Assembly (NCBI RefSeq): GCF_007785815.1 | Contig: NZ_VNIM01000013.1 | Coordinates: 1-61,613 of the forward strand | Source of the DNA: Alterirhizorhabdus solaris | GTDB lineage: Bacteria; Pseudomonadota; Alphaproteobacteria; Sphingomonadales; Sphingomonadaceae | Reading direction: 5' to 3' | Length of the DNA: 61,613 nucleotides | In this document: piece by piece, positions 55,394 through 61,613 of the stretch | How positions within the stretch are numbered: position 1 is the stretch's first letter | Layout of the letters: each line of letters starts with the position of its first letter | Notes under the pieces: model-generated | Databases searched by the model: none | What the model was told of the DNA's origin: nothing | The model's input: only the letters and a program-made list of their open reading frames with translations | Made by a program: the position numbers and the translations under genes

Positions 55394-55750
55394 TCAGCCG
55401 CTCACCACCGGCGTCTGCTGATGCTGCACCACCTTCCAGTTGTCGTGCGACAGCCAGCGATAGGTGGAGGTGCACCATGCCTCATACGGCTCCACCCCGT
55501 CGCGCTCGGCGCGGACGTGGTAGCCGACCGCGATCAGCCCCTCCTGCGGGCGCGACACGCGGCGTTCGGTCAGGTCCACCTTCGTCCAGCGCGGCGTCGC
55601 GATGACGGCTTCCACCGCCTGCTCGCCGGTCAGCGCATAGGGCGGCTGCGGCACGACCATCACCACCGCCGGGTCGATCGACTCGCGGTAATGATCGGCA
55701 TCCGCGGTCCACAGGCTCGACTCGAATTCCCAGACGCGATTGTCTTCCAT
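55394..55750 (-). CDS. SnoaL/NTF2-like small protein
   Basis: 118 residues. The DUF4440/NTF2-like fold (FESSLWTADADHYRESIDP, ALTGEQAVEAV, then beta strands ending YRWLSHDNWKVVQHQQTPV) forms a cone-shaped pocket in relatives. Function unknown. Monocistronic. Confidence 0.8.
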   Translation of the reverse strand: MEDNRVWEFESSLWTADADHYRESIDPAVVMVVPQPPYALTGEQAVEAVIATPRWTKVDLTERRVSRPQEGLIAVGYHVRAERDGVEPYEAWCTSTYRWLSHDNWKVVQHQQTPVVSG

Positions 55751-55818
55751 GCTTCGTTCCTCTCGGCTTTTCAGGCCAAGGAGCGAAGCTGGCAGGGGTT
55801 CGTTCCGGGCGGGCGACC

Positions 55819-55867
55819 GCGCGGCGGGGTTTATCGAGGCCGGATAATCTCGATCAACCCGCCGCGC
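55819..55867. terminator. Long hairpin after argG
   Basis: A 10-base outer stem GCGCGGCGGG/CCCGCCGCGC (55819-55828 with 55858-55867) encloses a smaller stem ATCGAG/CTCGAT (55833-55838 with 55849-55854). It lies 16 bases beyond the argG stop. No clear T-run, so the role as terminator is tentative. Confidence 0.4.
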
Positions 55868-55882
55868 CGGTCATCGCCGCGA

Positions 55883-57121
55883 TTACCGCCCGTCGCGCCG
55901 CCCGAGCAACCGCAGCCGCAGCGCGTTGAGCTTGATGAAGCCCTCGGCGTCGCGCTGGTCGTAGGCGCCGGCGTCGTCCTCGAACGTGACGACCTTTTCC
56001 GAATACAGGCTGTTGGGCGAGCGGCGACCGATGATGTGCGCCGCACCCTTGTACAGCTTCAGCCGCACGGTGCCGGAAACCTTGGTCTGCGAATGGTCGA
56101 TCGCGGCCTGCAGCATTTCGCGCTCCGGGCTGAACCAGAAGCCGTTGTAGATCAGCTCGGCATAGCGGGGCGCCAGTTCGTCCTTCAAATGCGCCGCGCC
56201 GCGATCGAGCGTGATCTGCTCGATCCCGCGATGCGCCAGATGCAGGATGGTGCCGCCCGGCGTCTCGTACATCCCGCGCGACTTCATCCCGACGTAGCGG
56301 TTCTCGACCAGATCGAGCCGGCCGATGCCGTGGGTGCGGCCGAGATCGTTCAGCTTGGCCAGCAGCGTGGCGGGGCTCATGCCCTCCCCGTTCACCGCCA
56401 CCGCATCGCCGCGCTCGAAGTCGATGGTGATGATCTCCGGCGCGTCGGGCGCATCTTCCGGGCTGTTGGTGCGCGAGAAGACGTAGTCGGGCACCTCGTC
56501 CCACGGATCCTCCAGCACCTTGCCCTCGGACGAGGTGTGCAGGAGGTTCGCGTCGGTGGAAAAGGGCGATTCGCCGCGCTTGTCCTTGGGCACCGGGATC
56601 TGGTGCTTCTCGGCATATTCGATCAGCTTCGTGCGGCTCGTCAGGTCCCACTCGCGCCACGGCGCGATCACCTTGATGTCGGGTGCCAGCGCGTAATAGC
56701 CCAGCTCGAAGCGGACCTGATCGTTGCCCTTGCCGGTCGCGCCGTGGCTCACCGCATCGGCGTTCACCATTTTCGCAATCTCGATCTGGCGCTTGGCGAT
56801 CAGCGGCCGCGCGATCGAGGTGCCGAGCAGATACAGCCCCTCGTACAGCGCGTTCGACCGGATCATCGGGAACACGTAATCGCGCACGAATTCCTCGCGC
56901 AGGTCATCGATGAAGATGTGCTCGGGCTTGATCCCCATCAGCAGCGCCTTGGCGCGGGCCGGCTCCAGCTCCTCGCCTTGGCCCAGATCGGCGGTGAAGG
57001 TCACGACCTCGCAGTTGTACGTCTCCTTCAGCCACTTCAGGATCACGCTGGTATCGAGGCCACCCGAATAAGCGAGGACGACGCGGTTGATCGGCTGCGA
57101 CGTGTTCTTGGGTTGCGACAC
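55883..57121 (-). CDS. argG: Argininosuccinate synthase
   Basis: 412 residues from GTG 57121 (GGAG about 7 bases before). ATP pyrophosphatase loop [10 protein letters not shown] near residue 16, [15 protein letters not shown] and [20 protein letters not shown] are family signatures. Joins citrulline and aspartate in arginine synthesis. An inverted repeat lies upstream. Confidence 0.96.
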   Translation of the reverse strand: MSQPKNTSQPINRVVLAYSGGLDTSVILKWLKETYNCEVVTFTADLGQGEELEPARAKALLMGIKPEHIFIDDLREEFVRDYVFPMIRSNALYEGLYLLGTSIARPLIAKRQIEIAKMVNADAVSHGATGKGNDQVRFELGYYALAPDIKVIAPWREWDLTSRTKLIEYAEKHQIPVPKDKRGESPFSTDANLLHTSSEGKVLEDPWDEVPDYVFSRTNSPEDAPDAPEIITIDFERGDAVAVNGEGMSPATLLAKLNDLGRTHGIGRLDLVENRYVGMKSRGMYETPGGTILHLAHRGIEQITLDRGAAHLKDELAPRYAELIYNGFWFSPEREMLQAAIDHSQTKVSGTVRLKLYKGAAHIIGRRSPNSLYSEKVVTFEDDAGAYDQRDAEGFIKLNALRLRLLGRRDGR

Positions 57122-57169
57122 AGGGCAGCTCCACGGGCAAGGGGGCGTTGCGAAAGGCGCGGCGGCGAT

Positions 57170-57207
57170 AGCGGGCGCGCCGGATCGTTTCAAGCGATCC
57201 GCCCGCT
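57170..57207. promoter_or_regulatory. Inverted repeat between argG and the EF-hand gene
   Basis: AGCGGGC and GCCCGCT (57170-57176, 57201-57207) plus GGATCG and CGATCC (57182-57187, 57195-57200) form a nested palindrome in the divergent gap, about 50 bases before the argG start. Could be an operator for the argG promoter or a leader structure. Confidence 0.4.
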
Positions 57208-57300
57208 ACATTTCGATCCTGAAATCCGGCCGAAGCATATCGCCGCCATATCCGTCCTCAAGCCGGCCCGTCCGGCGCTTGGACAAACAGGAGCCTCTTC

Positions 57301-57921
57301 ATGCGCAACACCCTCATCGCCGCCGCCACCTTCCTCGCCACCGCCGCCACCTTCAGCGTGCCGGCCATGGCGGTGGAACAGGGCAAGCCCGGCGGCACGC
57401 TCACCCGCGCCGAGGTGCAGGCCAAGGTGCAGGCGCGCTTCGCCGCGGTGGATGCCAACCGCGACGGCACGGTCACCAGGGCCGAGTTCGACGCCCACGC
57501 CACCAAGATGAAGGCCGAGCGCGCCGCCAAGCGCGGCGAGCGCCGCAGCGAACGGTTCGCCAGCCTCGACACCAACAAGGATGGCCAGGTCTCCCGCGAG
57601 GAGTTCACCGCCGCCGATGCGAAGCGCGGGGCGGACGGCAAGGGCCACGGCAAGCATCGGGGCGGGCACGGCGGGCACCGCATGGGCAAGGGCGGCTGGG
57701 GCGGCCACGGCATGGCCGGCTGGGGTGGCCGTGGCGGCGAGGACATGTTCGCGGCGATGGACGCCAACAAGGATGGCCGCGTGACGCTGGCCGAAGCCTC
57801 GGCCAGGCCGCTCGCCATGTTCGATGCGGCCGATGCCAACAAGGACGGCACCGTCACCCCGGAGGAACGTCGCGCGGCCCGCGCCACCGCCCGCGCCGCC
57901 TGGGCCGCCAAGCGCGGCTGA
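57301..57921 (+). CDS. Secreted EF-hand calcium-binding protein
   Basis: 206 residues. Signal peptide ends near residue 24 (PAMAVE). Four canonical 12-residue EF-hand loops DxNxDGxVxxxE at residues 51-62, 90-101, 154-165 and 178-189. The middle (about 111-146) is a Gly/His-rich stretch (GHGKHRGGHGGHRMGKGGWGG). Probably periplasmic calcium sensing or buffering, possibly also other metals through the histidines. RBS AGGAG 7 bases before the ATG. Confidence 0.9.
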   Translation: MRNTLIAAATFLATAATFSVPAMAVEQGKPGGTLTRAEVQAKVQARFAAVDANRDGTVTRAEFDAHATKMKAERAAKRGERRSERFASLDTNKDGQVSREEFTAADAKRGADGKGHGKHRGGHGGHRMGKGGWGGHGMAGWGGRGGEDMFAAMDANKDGRVTLAEASARPLAMFDAADANKDGTVTPEERRAARATARAAWAAKRG

Positions 57922-57973
57922 GGCGTAAGGGATAGCGGCCGGGGCTTCCCCCTCGTCCCGGTCGCCCTCTCGT

Positions 57974-59209
57974 TCAGCCCTTCGCGCGCAGCGCCGCCTC
58001 CGCGTCGGCGAGATAATCCCGCGTGATCGGCAGCGTGCGGCGGTTGCGGATGTACTGGATCTGGTAATTGCACATGCCGCCCTGGTTGAACGCGCCCATC
58101 GCGCCCGCCAGGTAGAAGGTCCACATCCGGTAGAACCGCTCGTCGTACATCGCGACGATCGCATCGCGCGCGGCCACGGTGCGATCGTACCAGTGGCGCA
58201 GCGTCAGGCCGTAGTGCAGCCGCAGCGTCTCCACGTCGGACGCGATCAGCTTCACGCTCTCGCTGGCGGCGATGATCTCGGACAGCGCGGGATTGTAACC
58301 GCCGGGAAAGATATAGCGCGTGGTGAACGCATCGGTCGTCCCCGGCCCGCCCATCCGGCCGATGGTGTGGAGCAGCATCACCCCGTCCTCGGCCAGCAGC
58401 GAGCGGCACTTGAGGAAGAAGTTGCGATAGCGCGGCGGGCCGACGTGCTCGAACATCCCGACCGAGACGATCCGGTCGAACGTGCCGGTCACGTTGCGAT
58501 AGTCGATCAGCTCGAACTTCACCCGGTCGGCCACACCCGCCGCCGCCGCCCGCTCGCGCGCGGTCTTCAGCTGCTCCTCGCTCAGCGTCACACCCAGCAC
58601 GTCCACGTCGGCCACGCGGTTGAGGTACAGCGCCATGCCGCCCCAGCCGCAGCCGATATCCAGCACGCGCTGACCCGGCTTCAGGTCGAGCTTGGCGGCG
58701 ATGTGCGCCTTCTTGTCGGTCTGCGCCTGTTCCAGCGAGTTGGCCGGATCGGTGAAATAGGCGCAGCTGTACTGGCGATCGGCATCGAGGAAGAGATCGT
58801 ACAGCCGGTTGCCCAGATCATAATGGTGGGCCACGTTGCGGCGGGATTTCGCCTCCCAGTTCAGCCGGTCCAGCCGCGCGCGCAGATTGCCGAGGTGCCG
58901 CTTAATCGGGTTCTTGGCGGCCAGGTTGCCGCCCCCCCTCTCCCACCGCCCGTTGAAGCGGATCAGGTCGATCAGCCCGGCGATGTCGCCTTCCTCGATC
59001 AGCAGCCGCCCGTCCATGAACGCCTCGGCCGCGCCCAGCCGGGGGTGGCGCGCGATATCGAAGGCGACGCGGGCATCGGCCAGCCGGATGGTGATGCGCG
59101 GCCGCTGCGGATCGGGCTTGCCGAAATCGGCGACACGCCCGTCCGCCGAGATCACCCGCAACTCGCCCTCTCGGATCAGCTTCCCGAGAAACCTGTCTAT
59201 CGCCGCCAT
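57974..59209 (-). CDS. cfa: Cyclopropane-fatty-acid synthase family methyltransferase
   Basis: 411 residues. The N-terminal ~120 residues are the CFA lipid-binding domain; SAM motif VLDIGCGWGGMALYL (about residue 190), then VGMFEHVGPPRYRNFF and GGYNPALSEI typical of CFA synthases. Transfers a methylene from SAM to double bonds of membrane phospholipids, usually in stationary phase or acid stress. Other SAM-dependent lipid modifiers in the family cannot be ruled out. Confidence 0.92.
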   Translation of the reverse strand: MAAIDRFLGKLIREGELRVISADGRVADFGKPDPQRPRITIRLADARVAFDIARHPRLGAAEAFMDGRLLIEEGDIAGLIDLIRFNGRWERGGGNLAAKNPIKRHLGNLRARLDRLNWEAKSRRNVAHHYDLGNRLYDLFLDADRQYSCAYFTDPANSLEQAQTDKKAHIAAKLDLKPGQRVLDIGCGWGGMALYLNRVADVDVLGVTLSEEQLKTARERAAAAGVADRVKFELIDYRNVTGTFDRIVSVGMFEHVGPPRYRNFFLKCRSLLAEDGVMLLHTIGRMGGPGTTDAFTTRYIFPGGYNPALSEIIAASESVKLIASDVETLRLHYGLTLRHWYDRTVAARDAIVAMYDERFYRMWTFYLAGAMGAFNQGGMCNYQIQYIRNRRTLPITRDYLADAEAALRAKG

Positions 59210-59261
59210 CAGCCCGCCCCGACTTTCCGATGCGCCGGAAACGCCCGGCCCCGGCCCTTCA

Positions 59262-60023
59262 TTACGAATAGGCGCGGTGAAAGAACACCAGCGTCGTCGC
59301 CACGCTGACCACGATCGTGCCGATATGGATGACGGCGGGGGACAGCCGCTTGCCGATGCCCGCCCCGGCCCAGCCGCCCACGATCGCGCCGAGCAGCATC
59401 GGCACGCAGGCGGCCCACGCCACCAGCCCCGCCGCCACGAACAAGAACGCCGCCGCCAGATTGGCCACCGCCAGCATCAGCGTGCGCGGCGCGAACATCG
59501 CGCGCGGGGTGAGGCCGGCGAGCAGCCCGTAGGTCGCCGTCATCATCAGCCCCACGCCGCCGCCGAAATAGCCGCCGTAAACCCCCAGCACCGATTGCGC
59601 GACGACCAGCGTGCGCGGGCCGATCGTCACCCGCGCATTCAGCCACCGGGCCGCCCGCCGGCCGAACGCCAGCACCAGCGTGGCATACAGCAGCAACCAC
59701 GGCACGAGGATGTCAAAGGTGCGCGTCGGCGTCCACACCAGCAGCAGGCTGCCCACCAGCCCGCCGACGAAGGTGATCGCCGCCAGCGTGCGGATGCTCA
59801 GCCCGCCCAGCGGCGCCAGTTCGCGGCGGTAGGCGAAGGCGCTGGTCGCCGCCCCCGGCAGCAGCGCGAAGTTGGAGGTGGCGTTGGCGACGGTGCCGGG
59901 CAGCCCCAGCCCGATCAGCGCCGGCAGCGTGGCGAAGGTGCCGCCCCCCGCCAGCGCGTTCATCATGCCGCCCAGCACGCCCGCCCCGGCGGCGAAGGCG
60001 ATCCCGGCCGGATCAACCGCCAT
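59262..60023 (-). CDS. TauE/SafE family membrane exporter
   Basis: 253 residues, eight membrane helices. Family motifs GVLGGMMNALAGGGTFATLPAL and GVYGGYFGGGVGLMMTATYG in the two repeats. Thought to export small sulfur or organic anions. 5 bases before the next gene on the minus strand, so probably in an operon with rlmN. Confidence 0.88.
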   Translation of the reverse strand: MAVDPAGIAFAAGAGVLGGMMNALAGGGTFATLPALIGLGLPGTVANATSNFALLPGAATSAFAYRRELAPLGGLSIRTLAAITFVGGLVGSLLLVWTPTRTFDILVPWLLLYATLVLAFGRRAARWLNARVTIGPRTLVVAQSVLGVYGGYFGGGVGLMMTATYGLLAGLTPRAMFAPRTLMLAVANLAAAFLFVAAGLVAWAACVPMLLGAIVGGWAGAGIGKRLSPAVIHIGTIVVSVATTLVFFHRAYS

Positions 60024-60028
60024 GCGCG

Positions 60029-61279
60029 TCAGCCAAGCGCGGCCTGCTTTTCCTCGGCGCGCCGGTCAAGTTCGGCGCGGCTCACCTTTTCCGACGCGGA
60101 CTTGAGCTGGCCGCACGCCGCCATGATGTCGCGCCCGCGCGGGGTGCGGACGGGGGCGGAGATGCCGCCCTTGAAGATGATATCGCTGAACCGCGCAATC
60201 CGCTCCGGCGTGGAGCATTCGTAGGCGACGCCGGGCCACGGGTTGAACGGGATCAGGTTCACCTTGGCCGGCAGGTCGTACTTTTTCAGCAACCGCACGA
60301 GCTCGCGCGCATCGTCGTCGCTGTCGTTCTTGTCGCGCAGCATCACGTACTCGAAGGTGATCCGCCGGGCGTTGTTGGCACCGGGATAATCGGCGCACGC
60401 CTGCAACAGCTCCTCGATGCCGTACTTCTTGTTCACCGGCACGATCTCGTCGCGCACCTCCTTCGTCACGGCGTGGAGCGACACGGCGAGGTTCACGCCG
60501 ATCTCCGCCCCGGCCCGCGCCATCATCGGCACCACGCCGCTGGTGGAAAGCGTAATCCGCCGCTTGGACAGCGCGAGGCCGTCGCCGTCCATCACCAGCT
60601 TCAGCGCGTCGCGCACGTTGTCGAAATTATACAGCGGCTCGCCCATGCCCATCATCACGATGTTGGTGAGCATCCGCCCCTCGGGCTGGCTCGGCCATTC
60701 GCCCAGCGCGTCGCGCGCCAGCATCACCTGCCCCACGATCTCGCCCGCCGTCAGGTTGCGGACCAGCTTCATCGTGCCGGTGTAGCAGAAGCGGCAGTTC
60801 AGCGTGCAGCCCACCTGGCTGGAGACGCACAGCGTGCCCCGGTCCGCATCGGGGATGAACACCATCTCGTAATCCTGCCCGTCGTCGGAACGGAGCAGCC
60901 ACTTGCGCGTGCCGTCGGTGGAGACCTGCGCCTCCACCACCGCCGGCCGGCCGACGACGAACCGCTCGACCAGCCACGGGTGCATGGCCTTGGCGATATC
61001 GGTCATCAGGGTGAAATCGGTGGTGCCGCGATTGTAGATCCAGTGCCACAACTGCTTGCCACGCAACTTGGCCTGCTTCGCGTCCAGCCCGGCGGCGATC
61101 AGCGTGGCGCGCAATTCCTCGCGCGTCAGCCCGAGCAGGTCGATCCGCCCGTCCTCGCGCGGCGTGATCGTGCGTGGCACGGGTACGGGATCGATCCCGC
61201 CGGGAATCTGCATGAGGGCGGTCTGCATGGGCGCGGTCTGGGGCGTGCTGTCGGAGGGGGCGTTCATCGCCGCGCCCAT
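60029..61279 (-). CDS. rlmN: 23S rRNA (adenine2503-C2)-methyltransferase RlmN
   Basis: 416 residues. Radical-SAM cysteine cluster [11 protein letters not shown] (CxxxCxxC, near residue 157), [12 protein letters not shown], and the second catalytic cysteine in MAACGQLKS near the C-terminus. Methylates 23S rRNA A2503 and some tRNAs at A37. Start ATG 61279 or the ATG four codons later. Confidence 0.96.
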   Translation of the reverse strand: MGAAMNAPSDSTPQTAPMQTALMQIPGGIDPVPVPRTITPREDGRIDLLGLTREELRATLIAAGLDAKQAKLRGKQLWHWIYNRGTTDFTLMTDIAKAMHPWLVERFVVGRPAVVEAQVSTDGTRKWLLRSDDGQDYEMVFIPDADRGTLCVSSQVGCTLNCRFCYTGTMKLVRNLTAGEIVGQVMLARDALGEWPSQPEGRMLTNIVMMGMGEPLYNFDNVRDALKLVMDGDGLALSKRRITLSTSGVVPMMARAGAEIGVNLAVSLHAVTKEVRDEIVPVNKKYGIEELLQACADYPGANNARRITFEYVMLRDKNDSDDDARELVRLLKKYDLPAKVNLIPFNPWPGVAYECSTPERIARFSDIIFKGGISAPVRTPRGRDIMAACGQLKSASEKVSRAELDRRAEEKQAALG

Positions 61280-61315
61280 AGCCGCAAACCGCCGATTTTG
61301 CCAGCGGGCGCGTGC

Positions 61316-61613
61316 CTAGCGCACACCCGGCGGCGTCACGCAGCCCAGCGCCGCCGCGTCGATCGCGGTGGCGGCGCCGTGCAGGCGGTAGGTGTCGGCG
61401 AACGGGCGGCCGGCAGTCGTCACCGATTCGACGCTCATGCTGGAGGCACCGCGCATCGCCGCCACGATCGCGGCATCCCCCGCCGCATCCGGCGCCCACG
61501 CCTCCGCGCCGCCCGATGCCAGCAGGAAACGGCGGTCGCCGATCGCCAGCATCACCGGCACGCCCCGCCGCTTGCGCTCCCGCAGATGGACATGCAGCTG
61601 GCCGCGCCCGCCC
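61316..61613 (-). CDS. IalB-like protein, C-terminal part (5' end off the window)
   Basis: An open frame reads into the right edge and ends at 61316. The last ~97 residues (HVHLRERKRRGVPVMLAIG, then RRFLLASGGAEAWAPD and DAAIVAAMRGASSMSVES) resemble the C-terminal half of invasion-associated locus B proteins of sphingomonads, which are secreted and of unclear role. 36 bases upstream of the rlmN start on the same strand. Confidence 0.55.
   Translation of the reverse strand, partial: GGRGQLHVHLRERKRRGVPVMLAIGDRRFLLASGGAEAWAPDAAGDAAIVAAMRGASSMSVESVTTAGRPFADTYRLHGAATAIDAAALGCVTPPGVR

Overview
The window is GC-rich (strong G/C bias at third codon positions) and reads as a chromosomal piece of a sphingomonad, an alphaproteobacterium close to Sphingomonas. 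The evidence is a GTA-associated DUF2793 gene, a MipZ division ATPase, a complete exosortase A (XrtA) locus of the sphingomonad type, a TonB receptor with a short TonB box after its signal peptide, and a textbook EcfG general-stress promoter (GGAAC, 17 bases, CGTT). No transposase, integrase, CRISPR array or rRNA was seen. The first ~50 bases look like poor-quality contig-end sequence.

Layout. 1-5.4 kb: the 5' part of an OmpA-type outer-membrane protein gene with a proline-rich linker, a DUF2793 gene with what looks like the tail end of a lost upstream gene, a small LexA/S24-like protein, a gamma-carbonic-anhydrase/malate synthase G pair, and a decayed LysR regulator. 5.4-9.2 kb: a winged-helix regulator, tRNA-Val(TAC) and rfbCBA for dTDP-rhamnose, in which rfbA carries an in-frame stop. 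9.2-15.7 kb: a TonB receptor, a membrane adenylate cyclase and an esterase in tight order. 15.7-18.2 kb: 3-oxoacid CoA-transferase subunits and IlvE. 18.3-34.1 kb: the XrtA locus, twelve genes on the minus strand plus a divergent acyl carrier protein. It covers polysaccharide export and chain length control, a tyrosine kinase, an outer-membrane protein, an ATPase, a deacetylase, FemAB, a glycosyltransferase, exosortase A fused to EpsI, an amidotransferase, and a ligase/decarboxylase/ACP module.

34.2-46 kb: Kup, a stress-promoter-driven DUF3072 gene, MTA phosphorylase, a DUF418 membrane protein, Bfd/bacterioferritin, an Hpt protein, TusA-Der, a lone Ner-like HTH gene, BamB, a YfgM-like protein and PanB. 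46-48 kb: a periplasmic catalase (KatB type) followed by an ankyrin protein (AnkB type), separated by a strong intrinsic terminator. 48-61.6 kb: mostly housekeeping genes (RidA proteins, ArsC-like reductase, phosphomannomutase, J-domain protein, MipZ, PanC, GDPD, ArgG, an EF-hand protein, Cfa, TauE/SafE, RlmN) and the end of an IalB-like gene.

How it fits together: the XrtA locus makes and exports an extracellular polysaccharide and handles the protein-sorting transpeptidase. rfbCBA and phosphomannomutase could supply activated sugars. Several genes are joined by ATGA or GTGA overlaps, so translational coupling is common. The items most worth checking are the rfbA nonsense codon, the LysR remnant, two genes that seem to start at CTG, the katB terminator sitting against the ankB ribosome binding site, and the receptor-cyclase-esterase cluster.
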